A stretch of DNA of 64,000 bases, from the NCBI RefSeq assembly GCF_009821115.1, contig NZ_VYTY01000002.1:248001-312000 (forward strand), in the 5' to 3' direction. This document shows, one piece after another, positions 25,646 through 34,811 of the stretch. Numbering within the stretch: the stretch's first letter is position 1; each line of letters opens with the position of its first letter. Source of the stretch: Nitrincola alkalisediminis. Lineage in GTDB: Bacteria > Pseudomonadota > Gammaproteobacteria > Pseudomonadales > Balneatricaceae. A model generated the notes under the pieces. It was not told the origin of the DNA, did not search any database, and saw only the letters and a list, made by a program, of their open reading frames with translations. The position numbers and the translations under genes were made by a program.

Positions 25646-26529
25646 AGACACTTGTGTTTAACCTTGAATCAGATGCCGCACTCGCTGCTCAAATCACCCA
25701 TGGGTTACAGGCAGAAGCCGGTTCCTTGGAAATGCGGCACTTTCCAGACGGCGAAAGCTATTTAAGAGTACATGACCGCTGTGCTGATCATTCATGTATC
25801 GTTTTTTGCAACCTGTTTCACCCTGATGAAAAGATTCTTAGACTGCTATTTTTAGCCGATACTCTAAAGGAGCTTGGCGCTCGCCAACGCATTTTAGTCA
25901 CCCCGTATTTAGCGTATATGCGTCAAGATAAACGCTTTCACGAAGGTGAATGTGTTAGCTCAAAACCCTTTGCAAAACTCTTATCTCAAGCGTTTGATGG
26001 CTTAATTACAATTGATCCGCATCTGCATCGCTATCATTCACTGTCAGATATATACTCCATCAATACTCAAGTTGTGCCAGCCGCACCACTGATCGCAAAG
26101 TGGATTACTCAGCACATTAACCAACCAGTTATCATTGGCCCGGATTCAGAAAGTGAGCAATGGGTTTCACAGGTCGCGGAAATGGCTAAAGCGCCCTTCC
26201 AAATTTTGGAAAAGGAACGTTTAGGCGATTATCAAGTCAATATTTCAACGCCTGAGTTAAGCGCCTACCTTGAGCACACCCCTGTTCTTGTAGATGATAT
26301 TATTTCCAGTGGGCGTACAATATTGCGAACACTGGAACATCTTGAATCGGCGAACATGAAAAGAGCAACGGCCATTGGTGTCCATGGCATCTTTGCAGGA
26401 AATGCCTATGAAGGGCTTTCGAATAAAGCGAATGTGGTCACCACGGATTGTATTCCTCATATCAGCAATCGTATTGAAACGGCAAATGCTTTGTCAAAAG
26501 CGATACGCATAATGCAACACTCACTTTAA
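25642..26529 (+). CDS. Ribose-phosphate pyrophosphokinase-like protein
   Basis: A 295-residue PRPP synthetase/phosphoribosyltransferase-fold protein, shorter than housekeeping Prs (about 315). It shows FPDGESYLRV near residue 35, the pocket segment PYLAYMRQDKRF, IDPHLHRYHS where Prs has its metal-site histidines, and the PRPP loop VLVDDIISSGRTILRT. It overlaps the phosphorylase gene by 4 nt. A dedicated enzyme coupled to a phosphorylase may rebuild PRPP from the released ribose phosphate; this is inference. The housekeeping prs is probably elsewhere. Confidence 0.8.
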   Translation: MKTLVFNLESDAALAAQITHGLQAEAGSLEMRHFPDGESYLRVHDRCADHSCIVFCNLFHPDEKILRLLFLADTLKELGARQRILVTPYLAYMRQDKRFHEGECVSSKPFAKLLSQAFDGLITIDPHLHRYHSLSDIYSINTQVVPAAPLIAKWITQHINQPVIIGPDSESEQWVSQVAEMAKAPFQILEKERLGDYQVNISTPELSAYLEHTPVLVDDIISSGRTILRTLEHLESANMKRATAIGVHGIFAGNAYEGLSNKANVVTTDCIPHISNRIETANALSKAIRIMQHSL

Positions 26530-26542
26530 AACAGGTTTTTGA

Positions 26543-27280
26543 ATGAACGACGTTATCAACTTACTGAACCAGCACCGCTCAATCCGAAAATTTACTGAAC
26601 AAAGCGTTCCAAGTGAATGGGTTGGCGAAATTGTTAAGGCCGGACAAGCCGCTGCAACCTCTAGCTTTATCCAAGCCTGTACGGTTATTCAAGTCAGCCA
26701 AGGGGATGTGCGCAATCAACTCGCTGAATGTTCAGGTAATCAAATCTATGTAGCTCAAGCCCCTATCTTCTTAGTCTTCTGTGCGGATATGCACCGACAC
26801 AAAGATGCCTGCGAGCAACACCAGCAACACATGCTGAGTGGCTACACAGAACAGTTTTTGACGGCCTCACTGGATTGTGGACTCTTTGCACAAAATTGTG
26901 CGGTTGCGGCTGAGTCACTGGGCTTAGGCGTGGTGTATATTGGCGGACTTCGCAATCAAATTGCACGTGTTTCTGAACTTTTGGAACTGCCAGAATTGGT
27001 CTACCCAGTCTTTGGAATGTGCTTAGGCTTCCCAGATCAAAACCCCGAGATCAAACCACGACTCCCATTGGAGATTGTCCTAAAGCATGAAAAGTACTCT
27101 GTTGATGCTGATGTAAAACACATGCATGAATACGATGCTCAAGTACAGGAATACTATCGAACCCGGACGGGTGGTGGTAAAGAGATGACGTGGACAGAGC
27201 AAATATCAGGCATGCTGGTTAAGGAGTCTCGCCCTCACATGCTGCCATTTTTAAATGAAAAAGGGTTTTTACTTAAGTAA
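26543..27280 (+). CDS. NfsA-type NADPH-dependent nitroreductase/flavin oxidoreductase
   Basis: A 245-residue FMN nitroreductase of the NfsA/FRP type: NQHRSIRKFTEQSVP at the N-terminus, AATSSFIQACTVIQV, SLDCGLFAQNCAVAAESLGLG, VYIGGLRNQI and FGMCLGFPDQ, with the extended C-terminus of the group. The family reduces nitroaromatics, quinones and FMN with NADPH. It begins 13 nt after the PRPP-synthetase-like gene, so it is probably the third gene of that operon, although no metabolic link is obvious. A terminator hairpin follows. Confidence 0.88.
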   Translation: MNDVINLLNQHRSIRKFTEQSVPSEWVGEIVKAGQAAATSSFIQACTVIQVSQGDVRNQLAECSGNQIYVAQAPIFLVFCADMHRHKDACEQHQQHMLSGYTEQFLTASLDCGLFAQNCAVAAESLGLGVVYIGGLRNQIARVSELLELPELVYPVFGMCLGFPDQNPEIKPRLPLEIVLKHEKYSVDADVKHMHEYDAQVQEYYRTRTGGGKEMTWTEQISGMLVKESRPHMLPFLNEKGFLLK

Positions 27281-27288
27281 TACGACAC

Positions 27289-27318
27289 AAGGACGACAAG
27301 CCTATGTCGTCCTTATTT
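27289..27318 (+). terminator. Terminator hairpin after the nitroreductase gene
   Basis: AAGGACGACA (27289-27298) pairs perfectly with TGTCGTCCTT (27305-27314) around a 6-nt loop, followed by ATTT on the plus strand. It sits between convergent genes and may serve both, but the T-tract is short. Confidence 0.6.
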
Positions 27319-27328
27319 CCAAAACGGC

Positions 27329-27778
27329 TTACGACAAATGCTTGACCCACTCTTTGACCCAATCAAGTGCCACACCTTCGGGATCGGCAGTCTCACATGC
27401 ATCAATAAATAAAACGTCACCTAAACGTTTGGCTTGTAACTCCTGCAAGAGCTCATCCAGCATACGACCCGCATCAGCAAAGCTATCATATGAGCTGTCT
27501 CCCAATGCAATCACCCCATATTTCCGATCAGGCATGAGCGGAAACTCATCTTTTAACGATTGATAGAAAGGGTAAATATTATCAGGCAGCTCGCCCTGCC
27601 CAGTTGTCGAGGTACAAACCAACCAGACGGCTTCAAGATCCTGCCGCAGCTCCGCCAAGTCAAAACTCGAAAACACTTCGCTTTCGTGTCCTTGCCCTCT
27701 CAAAAACTCAGCACATTCTTCAGCCACTGATGTACTGTTGCCGTATACAGATCCTACTAAACATACAACCTTTGTCAT
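27329..27778 (-). CDS. MioC-like flavodoxin
   Basis: A 149-residue flavodoxin-fold protein with the FMN phosphate loop GSVYGNSTSVAEE (residues 9-21), the 50s-loop CTSTTGQGELPDN and the 90s-loop ALGDSSYDSFADAG. The form resembles the MioC/YqcA short flavodoxins used as single-electron carriers. It is monocistronic, convergent with the nitroreductase gene and divergent from the metallochaperone gene. MioC and the related YqcA cannot be told apart with certainty here. Confidence 0.85.
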   Translation of the reverse strand: MTKVVCLVGSVYGNSTSVAEECAEFLRGQGHESEVFSSFDLAELRQDLEAVWLVCTSTTGQGELPDNIYPFYQSLKDEFPLMPDRKYGVIALGDSSYDSFADAGRMLDELLQELQAKRLGDVLFIDACETADPEGVALDWVKEWVKHLS

Positions 27779-27981
27779 TCACTCTGCCCTCTCAACAATG
27801 ATACTAGCAATAATAATGGATTCGTACTCGCCATAACACATTAAAAATGCACGGGTATTTGATTAAAAGAGCTAACAAAGGCGAACAATGCTCTCTTCAT
27901 AGGTGCGTCAAGCCATCTTGCAAAACACCTATCAATGCCTCAGAATTGTTACTTTATAACACTTTAATAGCCTAGGTAATT

Positions 27982-29028
27982 ATGCAAAGAATTACAAAAG
28001 TGCCCACCAATATCATCACTGGATTTCTCGGCAGCGGAAAAACAACGGCGATTAATCAACTCATTAAACAAAAACCAAAAGATGAAGTCTGGGCTATTTT
28101 AGTCAACGAATTTGGACAAATCGGTATAGACTCCGCATTGATGGCAAATGAAGATAATCTTCATATTAAAGAGCTTGCTGGTGGCTGTGTTTGCTGTACG
28201 CTAGGCCCTAGCTTAACGATCACACTGGCCATGCTGTTAAGAAGAGTGAAACCCCATCGACTCATTATCGAACCCACAGGACTTGGTCATCCTGCTGGGA
28301 TTGTCGATGTGTTAACCGGTGTTTCATTCGAAGAAGCGATCGACTTACGCTCCATTATTTGCGTACTCGACCCTGCCGTCCTTGAACACCCAGGCATCTT
28401 GGCCAACCCTATTTTCACCGATCAACTTAACCTTGCTGATATTGTGTTAATTAACCGATGCGATCTGAGTCCAGCCAGCCTTTGCCAAGAAGCCCAACAC
28501 GCCTGCGAAAACCTCTTCCCACCCAAAGAGTCTGTACTTAGAACACTTTTTGGTGTTTTTCCTTTGAGCTTGCTCGACAACCCACGTCAGTCTTTTGAAA
28601 GCATGGAGCCTTACACACGCCATGCAGATACACAAAATGACGCGGTTCACCACGCGTCTAACGGACAACAGACGTCCTTGGCCTTTTCACCTCAGCATGC
28701 AGAACCCAAGCCTATGCCCGGAAAGCCGATTCGTAAATCTCATGCGCATGACGGAATACAGACCTATGGTTGGATTTTTGATGCAAAGGACAAATTTGAG
28801 TTTGATTCCCTCAAAGCCGAGTTAGACCAAATGACAGATTTAATGAGGTTAAAAGCCGCAATCAACATTGGACACACTTGGGTGAGTTACAACCGCGTTT
28901 TCCAAGATGCATCAGTACTTCCACTCGCATGGAGGAAGGACTCCCGATTCGAGATCATCAGCAACACTACACTTGACGCTGATGAAATCGAACAAAGTTT
29001 GATCAAACATATTACATCGACCCCATAA
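27982..29028 (+). CDS. CobW/COG0523 family GTPase, putative metallochaperone
   Basis: A 348-residue G3E-family GTPase: Walker A GFLGSGKTT (14-22), NEFGQIGID, the metal-binding CxCC motif GCVCCT (C69, C71, C72), EPTGLGHP, and NRCDL in place of NKxD. A low-complexity, His-containing linker (about 210-255, with HHASNG and SHAHDG) separates the GTPase from the C-terminal CobW domain. COG0523 proteins deliver zinc or cobalt to client metalloproteins. No Zur box or client gene is recognisable nearby, so the metal is not assigned. It converges on the GGDEF gene with only 6 nt between the stops. Confidence 0.87.
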   Translation: MQRITKVPTNIITGFLGSGKTTAINQLIKQKPKDEVWAILVNEFGQIGIDSALMANEDNLHIKELAGGCVCCTLGPSLTITLAMLLRRVKPHRLIIEPTGLGHPAGIVDVLTGVSFEEAIDLRSIICVLDPAVLEHPGILANPIFTDQLNLADIVLINRCDLSPASLCQEAQHACENLFPPKESVLRTLFGVFPLSLLDNPRQSFESMEPYTRHADTQNDAVHHASNGQQTSLAFSPQHAEPKPMPGKPIRKSHAHDGIQTYGWIFDAKDKFEFDSLKAELDQMTDLMRLKAAINIGHTWVSYNRVFQDASVLPLAWRKDSRFEIISNTTLDADEIEQSLIKHITSTP

Positions 29029-29034
29029 CCTTCA

Positions 29035-31083
29035 CTAACTGATCATGGCAGGCATTTGACGACGAACACAATTCCTGCCTGCGGCTTTCGCCGCATAGGC
29101 CGCTACATCCGCTCTCTTGTAGATACTCGACACCGTCTCCAATGGTTCACACTGGACTACACCAAAGCTTGCTGTCACTGGAATATACACACCTGAGATT
29201 TCAAGAGGGTACTCAGAGACATGCTCTCGTAGACGCTCTGCCAAATAATGGGCTTCTTCCAGAGCCGTATCAGGTAAGAGTATTCCGAACTCCTCACCGC
29301 CTAAGCGCCCTATCGTATCCATTTCCCGTATTTCATCTTCTAGAAGCTTGACAACTTGACGTAAGACTTCATCACCAATGGAATGGCCGTATCGGTCATT
29401 GATCTTTTTAAAGTGATCAATATCCAACACTATTAAGCTCAGAGGTGTTCCATGCCGGCGAAAACGTGCTGTTTCATACTGTAGTTTTTCGAAGAAAATT
29501 CGTCTATTTTTAACACCTGTCAGAAAATCCATGCTCGCTAAATTTTTTAATTCAATATACTGTCGATGACGATCAGTGATATCTCGTGTTGAACCATAAA
29601 TCGTTGCGATAATGCCTGGAGCCGAAAAGAAAAACTTAATGGTCGACTCTACCCAAACCTGACGGCCCAATTTACATTGAATTTCAAACTCGAACAGTTC
29701 ATCACACTCCGAGCCTGTACGACCGGCTTCGTTAATTTGAGTAATTTCCTGAATTCGCTGCGCTAATTGGCGACGAGTATCGGCATTGATCAAATCGGAA
29801 ATGGGTTTATTCAACACCTCATCGACTTCAAATCCCGTCAAACGCTCAACAGACGGACTCACATAAGTCATTTTAAAATTTTCATCCATCACCCAAATGA
29901 CATCATGCATACTGTCGGTAATTAAGCGTAAACGTGACTCCGTATCTTTGCGCACACGAATTTCTGTTTTAAGATTTTGATTCAAACGGTGCTGACGATA
30001 AATCATCACCATGAATAAACACAACACCAATAACGTTAATGTTGAGACAAACTTCAACCAATCAGGGATGCGCACAGTGTCCATTTTGGGTGGCACAAAC
30101 GCGTCTAAATGAAAGGGTCCAGGTAAGAGATTTAATGAATCATAGGTATCCGCAATCATTTGCCATCTGACAGGGTTTGAATGGCCTATTCCGATCAAAT
30201 CTGGCGATATTAATGTACGGATGTGTTGTGCTTCATAGAGCAAATGCTCACGACTTCGATTGACACCGTAAGTATTTAAAAGAAGGTCAACAATTTCCTC
30301 GGGATGCTCTAACGCATACCGCCAACCCTGCAAGCTTGCCTCGACAAATGCTTGAACCATTTGCGGTTGTTGTACATAAAGCGCACGACTCGTAAAAAGG
30401 GTATCACCGTAAAAATCAATTCCAGAATCAATCGGATGCAGCACTCTAACAGGGTTACCACTTTGCTGAATAACAAAGGGCTCATCCGTTATACGCACAG
30501 CCATTGCAGCCACATCCCCCGTGATCAAGGGCGTAATGCTTGGAACATGCCTAACCAATTGAAAATCATCTGGTCCAAGTCCTTCTTGGCGCAAAAAAAC
30601 ATCGATCGATGAAGTCTCAGCACCCAACATAATTCGCTGATTGGTCAGTGCCGCTAACGAGGTAAAATTTGTATCCCGCAATGTGATGAGTGCCATCGCA
30701 GAATGTTGAAAAATTGGAGCCAACGCAACAACTTCATATCCAGCAGCATGATCAATGACCAGCTCAGAGCCTGCAATTCCAAAGTCAATACGACGCTCAG
30801 CGACAGACTCAACCGTACGCTGCTCGCCCCCCGCTTCAAGGATCTCAACACTGAGACCTGCCGCTTGATAAAAGCCTTTATGCACAGCCGCATAATATCC
30901 AGCAAACTGAAACTGATGGCTCGACTTTAATTTCAAACGAACGCGCTCATTTGCACTTAAAGTAGCCGAAGAAATAAAAAACACTAAAAAAGCAATCAGC
31001 CATACAAACGGCTTTAGATATTTAGAGTTAAAGCGGGAAGATAAATGGGGTTCATCCATTGAAATCAACAAGCTGGCCTCCAT
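29035..31083 (-). CDS. NMT1/THI5-like sensor domain - PAS - GGDEF diguanylate cyclase
   Basis: A 682-residue membrane protein. N-terminal hydrophobic segment (about 26-46, export), then a periplasmic substrate-binding domain of the NMT1/THI5 or SsuA type (about 48-340, with FQFAGYYAAVHKGFYQAAGL), a transmembrane helix near residue 350, a PAS domain (about 375-500) and a C-terminal GGDEF domain. GGEEF is at 595-599 and an RxxD inhibitory site (REMD) precedes it, so cyclase activity and product feedback are expected. The sensor probably binds a small aminopyrimidine- or sulfonate-like ligand; this is inference. The start is ambiguous: ATG at 31083, TTG at 31068 with GGAGG 8 nt upstream, or ATG at 31059. 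Confidence 0.85.
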   Translation of the reverse strand: MEASLLISMDEPHLSSRFNSKYLKPFVWLIAFLVFFISSATLSANERVRLKLKSSHQFQFAGYYAAVHKGFYQAAGLSVEILEAGGEQRTVESVAERRIDFGIAGSELVIDHAAGYEVVALAPIFQHSAMALITLRDTNFTSLAALTNQRIMLGAETSSIDVFLRQEGLGPDDFQLVRHVPSITPLITGDVAAMAVRITDEPFVIQQSGNPVRVLHPIDSGIDFYGDTLFTSRALYVQQPQMVQAFVEASLQGWRYALEHPEEIVDLLLNTYGVNRSREHLLYEAQHIRTLISPDLIGIGHSNPVRWQMIADTYDSLNLLPGPFHLDAFVPPKMDTVRIPDWLKFVSTLTLLVLCLFMVMIYRQHRLNQNLKTEIRVRKDTESRLRLITDSMHDVIWVMDENFKMTYVSPSVERLTGFEVDEVLNKPISDLINADTRRQLAQRIQEITQINEAGRTGSECDELFEFEIQCKLGRQVWVESTIKFFFSAPGIIATIYGSTRDITDRHRQYIELKNLASMDFLTGVKNRRIFFEKLQYETARFRRHGTPLSLIVLDIDHFKKINDRYGHSIGDEVLRQVVKLLEDEIREMDTIGRLGGEEFGILLPDTALEEAHYLAERLREHVSEYPLEISGVYIPVTASFGVVQCEPLETVSSIYKRADVAAYAAKAAGRNCVRRQMPAMIS

Positions 31084-31196
31084 GCTTATTTAACAATCGG
31101 TTAATCCTATAACCCAATGTATCGCAAGTCCAGACATTTGAGCGACGAAGACCTGAAAACTTCTCAGGACAATTAAGATTAAACATATAAAAAATC

Positions 31197-31226
31197 ATAA
31201 AAAAAGTGGGCGCATAAGCGCCCACT
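31197..31226 (-). terminator. Rho-independent terminator of the cold-shock gene
   Basis: On the minus strand AGTGGGCGC-TTAT-GCGCCCACT, a perfect 9-bp stem, is followed by a long T-run. It lies 23 nt after the stop of the cold-shock gene. Confidence 0.92.
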
Positions 31227-31249
31227 GTCTTCAAACTGCGCAGTGTTAT

Positions 31250-31459
31250 TTAGATAACAGTTACGTTCTCAGCCTGTGGGCCTTTCTGACCCTGAGTTAC
31301 TTCGAAAGTAACCTGTTGGTTTTCTTGTAATGAACGACGACCTGTGCCGTTGATTGCACGGAAGTGTACAAATACATCCGGACCGTTTTCCTGCTGGATA
31401 AAACCGAATCCTTTCTCATCGTTGAACCATTTTACGGTGCCGGTAACTAGCTGTGACAT
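31250..31459 (-). CDS. CspA-family cold-shock protein
   Basis: A 69-residue cold-shock domain protein with RNP1 KGFGFIQ and RNP2 VFVHF, begun by the typical [15 protein letters not shown]. It binds single-stranded RNA and DNA as an antiterminator/RNA chaperone. A strong terminator follows. The stretch of about 530 nt upstream has no gene and is AT-rich, consistent with the long structured leader of cold-inducible csp genes; whether this paralogue is cold-induced cannot be told. Confidence 0.95.
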   Translation of the reverse strand: MSQLVTGTVKWFNDEKGFGFIQQENGPDVFVHFRAINGTGRRSLQENQQVTFEVTQGQKGPQAENVTVI

Positions 31460-31993
31460 GTGTAGCCTCTTTCTTTTACGTAATTGCCAAATATTGGCAT
31501 TTTTCCTAAAGACCAGTAAATTCTGATCCGGTTTCTGTTCTAGTGACTGCTTTGCAGTGACTCTGAACGCTGTTTAATTCTATAACCTAAATGTTACAGA
31601 ATTGAATTCTCTGTTTAAGCATAGACGAAAAAATTTGCTTTTCCAGTAATGAATCGAAAAAAATTGTTAAAAAAGAATTTTGTTTCAGAAAATATTCAGG
31701 GAAGGCAGGAATTTTTAACGACTTGCTGGATGCACGTTGGATGTTTAAGAAAAATTTAGCTAAAACGCATGAAACTAGGCGATTGCCTTGAGTGTGTTCA
31801 AATTTAGCTTTAATAGTATTTACGTGCATCAAATCTTCTATAACTTAATTCCAGCAACATTGCTGGCCACCCCGGTGAACCATTTCACGGTCGTTCCGTG
31901 ATTCAACACAGACACCCCCCGGGAAGTGTCTGATAAAGTCACTATACACCGCTTTAGATTAATTACAATCTAAATGTGACGAAAAATTTAAAA
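31460..31993 (-). other. Gene-free 534-nt stretch: presumed csp leader/promoter and ygiQ 3' region
   Basis: No convincing gene. The part nearest csp (31460-31850) is strongly AT-rich and probably holds the promoter and 5' untranslated region; its 81-codon frame lacks a ribosome site and family features. At 31850-31932 are two small hairpins: CCAGCA/TGCTGG around 31851-31866, and CAGACAC (31909-31915) with GTGTCTG (31926-31932). The latter lies about 60 nt past the ygiQ stop and may end that transcript, though no T-run follows. Confidence 0.5.
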
Positions 31994-34246
31994 TCATCGT
32001 GGGCGCCGTATTGTTGATTTCCGAGCTTTGGGCGCAGACGCTCCGCCCCCTACTCTCGGTGGCAAACCCGTATGCTGAGTTAAGATTCGCCCCTTCGCTG
32101 TTCTTGCCGCACCTGGACTATTTTTTCGGCGATGGCTTCGGTATTCCGATGCAGAGCTGTCTTCCGAGGGGATCAGTTGATGATCAGCTGATCCAATTAA
32201 GTCCGCACGACCCATCTGCACTAATGCGTCGCGTAAAAGTGGCCAATTGTCCGGATCATGCCAACGCAAAAATGCCTTATGCAAACGACGCTGCTTTTCA
32301 CCTTTGGCGGTTTCCACCCGCTCAGCCGATTTTTTGTAGCTCAAGCGGCGCAAGGGGTTTCGTCCCGTGTGATACATGGCAGTCGCTGTAGCCATCGGCG
32401 AAGGATAGAAGGCTTGTACCTGATCTGCCTTAAAGCCATTGCTCTTTAACCAAAGTGCTAGATTAACCATATCTTCATCGGTTGTGCCAGGATGCGCGGC
32501 AATAAAGTAAGGTATCAAATACTGATCTTTCCCGGCTTCTTTCGAAAAGCGCTCGAACATTTTTTTGAACGCATCAAAGGAGCCGATACCCGGTTTCATC
32601 ATTTTATCCAGTGGGCCTTGCTCCGTATGCTCAGGCGCGATTTTCAAATATCCACCCACATGATGGGTCACCAACTCACGAACGTACTCAGGATCTTCAA
32701 CGGCTAAGTCATACCTTAAACCCGATGCAATAAGAATTTTTTTAACCCCTTTTATTTTCCGAGCATCCCGATAGAGTTGAGTTAATGCCGAGTGGTCTGT
32801 ATTCAGGTTAGAGCAAATCCCCGGATAGACGCAGGATGGTTTACGACAGGCCGCTTCTATTTCTGGACTTTTACAAGCAATGCGGTACATGTTCGCTGTA
32901 GGGCCACCCAAATCGGAAATAACACCTGTAAATCCAGGAACCTTATCACGAATCTCTTTAATTTCTTGAATAATAGAGTCTTGAGATCGATTCTGGATAA
33001 TACGCCCCTCATGTTCAGTAATCGAACAGAAGGTACAACCACCAAAACATCCCCGCATAATATTGACGGAAAAACGAATCATCTTATACGCAGGTATCTC
33101 TGCCTTTCCATACATAGGATGTGGAACACGGGCATAGTTCAAACCAAACACAAAATCCATTTCTTCCATGCTAAGCGGGATAGGCGGTGGGTTCAGCCAA
33201 ACTTCTTGGTCACCATGCAATTGCACCAAGGCTCGTGCATTCCCAGGGTTGGTTTCCAGATGAAGCACCCGACTCGCGTGGGCATATAAAACAGGATCTT
33301 GAATGACTTTTTCAAATGACGGCAGACGGATAACCGTTCTTGATCGATCCAGTTTTGGCTTGGGCAATATGTGCAATACTTGCACTGAATCATCGACCTC
33401 AGGCGTCGTGCTCGATTTCTCCAACTCACACTGAGGCAAATCTCGGGTATTCACATAAGGATTAATAATTTTATCAATCTTACCGGGACGGTCAATGCGA
33501 GTGGAGTCTATCTCCATCCACCCTTCCGGCGTATCTTTACGAACATAGGCCGTCCCTCGAATATCACGTAATTGATCCACCGGTTCACCGGCTTCTAAGC
33601 GCTGCGCCACTTCAATTATCGCGCGTTCAGCATTGCCATACAGCAACAAGTCGGCACGCGAATCCAATAAAATTGAGCGCCGAACTTTGTCCTGCCAATA
33701 ATCGTAATGCGCAATACGGCGCAAGGATGCTTCAATGCCGCCCAGTATCAGGGGCACATCTTTGTAGGCCTCTCGACAGCGCTGACTGTAGACAATACTG
33801 GCTCTATCAGGGCGTTTTCCTGCAACATTGCCCGGCGTGTACGCATCATCCGAACGAATTTTTCGATCTGCCGTGTAACGGTTGATCATTGAATCCATAT
33901 TACCGGCAGCAATGCCAAAAAACAGACGCGGACGTCCCAACACTTTAAACGCGTCAGCACTGTGCCAATCGGGTTGCGCAATAATGCCAACCCTAAATCC
34001 TTGCGACTCAAGTAAACGCCCAATGATGGCCATGCCAAATGAAGGATGATCGACGTAAGCGTCCCCCGTCACAATGATCACATCGCATTCAGACCAACCT
34101 AACCTGTCCATTTCCTTGCGCGTCATCGGCAAAAACGGTGCGGGGGTGTTTCGATTTGAACTCTGGTTGGGTGTGTTACGTGTGTTGCGATGGATAGGAG
34201 GAGCTGAGAGCATCATGTTAGCGGAACTGCCTGAAAGGTTTGTCAT
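31994..34246 (-). CDS. YgiQ family radical SAM protein
   Basis: A 750-residue protein of the YgiQ family (UPF0313). An N-terminal cobalamin-binding-like region ([18 protein letters not shown]) precedes the radical SAM core, whose cluster motif is CFGGCTFC (CxxxCxxC); [10 protein letters not shown] and KIAPEHTE follow. The last 50 residues are basic and low in complexity, as is the first 40-residue tail, and both probably are disordered. The precise reaction of the family is unknown. It has its own promoter region, and its stop is followed by the csp leader. Confidence 0.92.
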   Translation of the reverse strand: MTNLSGSSANMMLSAPPIHRNTRNTPNQSSNRNTPAPFLPMTRKEMDRLGWSECDVIIVTGDAYVDHPSFGMAIIGRLLESQGFRVGIIAQPDWHSADAFKVLGRPRLFFGIAAGNMDSMINRYTADRKIRSDDAYTPGNVAGKRPDRASIVYSQRCREAYKDVPLILGGIEASLRRIAHYDYWQDKVRRSILLDSRADLLLYGNAERAIIEVAQRLEAGEPVDQLRDIRGTAYVRKDTPEGWMEIDSTRIDRPGKIDKIINPYVNTRDLPQCELEKSSTTPEVDDSVQVLHILPKPKLDRSRTVIRLPSFEKVIQDPVLYAHASRVLHLETNPGNARALVQLHGDQEVWLNPPPIPLSMEEMDFVFGLNYARVPHPMYGKAEIPAYKMIRFSVNIMRGCFGGCTFCSITEHEGRIIQNRSQDSIIQEIKEIRDKVPGFTGVISDLGGPTANMYRIACKSPEIEAACRKPSCVYPGICSNLNTDHSALTQLYRDARKIKGVKKILIASGLRYDLAVEDPEYVRELVTHHVGGYLKIAPEHTEQGPLDKMMKPGIGSFDAFKKMFERFSKEAGKDQYLIPYFIAAHPGTTDEDMVNLALWLKSNGFKADQVQAFYPSPMATATAMYHTGRNPLRRLSYKKSAERVETAKGEKQRRLHKAFLRWHDPDNWPLLRDALVQMGRADLIGSADHQLIPSEDSSASEYRSHRRKNSPGAARTAKGRILTQHTGLPPRVGGGASAPKARKSTIRRPR

Positions 34247-34455
34247 GTGACCATTATAGCGATTAGTGGCGCATTCGTCTTGGAAATATGGAGCAAGACG
34301 ATGAAAGCCGCTTCTCTTACAGGTAAATTTTCAATAACTATCGACGACATATAGTTAATTAATTTTAACTAACTAAATCTCTGCACGATAATAGATTCAA
34401 GAACAGCGCAAACGCGTGAATCGCCAGCCATTTTCACTGCATTCGGGGCATTACT

Positions 34456-34677
34456 ATGAAAAAGACATTCTCATTTGCCATTTTACACTTTACCGTTGCC
34501 TTCGGTGTTGCCTACGCATTAACGGGTGATTTAGTGATCGGTGGAGCCGTTGCTTTAATTGAACCAGCCGTTAACACCCTTGCCTTTCATTTTCATGAGA
34601 AAGTGTGGCGTCGAGTCGAACAAAAACAGGTCAAAGTCGATGATCCGTCATCAAAGGGGGATAAATGCATCGCTTAA
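34456..34677 (+). CDS. DUF2061 small membrane protein
   Basis: A 73-residue protein matching the DUF2061 family: two hydrophobic segments (TFSFAILHFTVAFGVAYAL and VIGGAVALIEPAVNTLAF) followed by HFHEKVW and a short charged tail. The segments GDLVIGGAVALIEP and EPAVNTLAFHFHEK are typical. The function is unknown; probably an inner-membrane protein. An AT-rich palindrome (34352-34371, TAGTTAA-N6-TTAACTA) lies upstream in the presumed promoter region. Confidence 0.82.
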   Translation: MKKTFSFAILHFTVAFGVAYALTGDLVIGGAVALIEPAVNTLAFHFHEKVWRRVEQKQVKVDDPSSKGDKCIA

Positions 34678-34768
34678 CTGAATGTACGATAGCCACCGGC
34701 GTCTTGTCAGCGGATGAAGTGGGATCAAACGACACATCCTTTGCAACTATATTAACGCTCTGCAAATC

Positions 34769-34808
34769 TTGCTATTCTGACCTGATGATGATTTGGTCGG
34801 AATAGCAA
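34769..34808 (+). promoter_or_regulatory. 14-bp inverted repeat covering the efflux operon ribosome site
   Basis: TTGCTATTCTGACC (34769-34782) is the reverse complement of GGTCGGAATAGCAA (34795-34808) apart from one T-G position, with a 12-nt spacer. The right arm contains the only SD-like bases (GGTCGGA) and ends 4 nt before the adaptor ATG. It could be a TetR-type operator or an mRNA hairpin that hides the ribosome site. Confidence 0.55.
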
Positions 34809-34811
34809 TGA

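Noticed and set aside
31587-31832. 81-codon minus-strand open frame in the csp leader
   Set aside because: AT-rich, no ribosome site, no recognisable domain; best explained as chance in a leader region.
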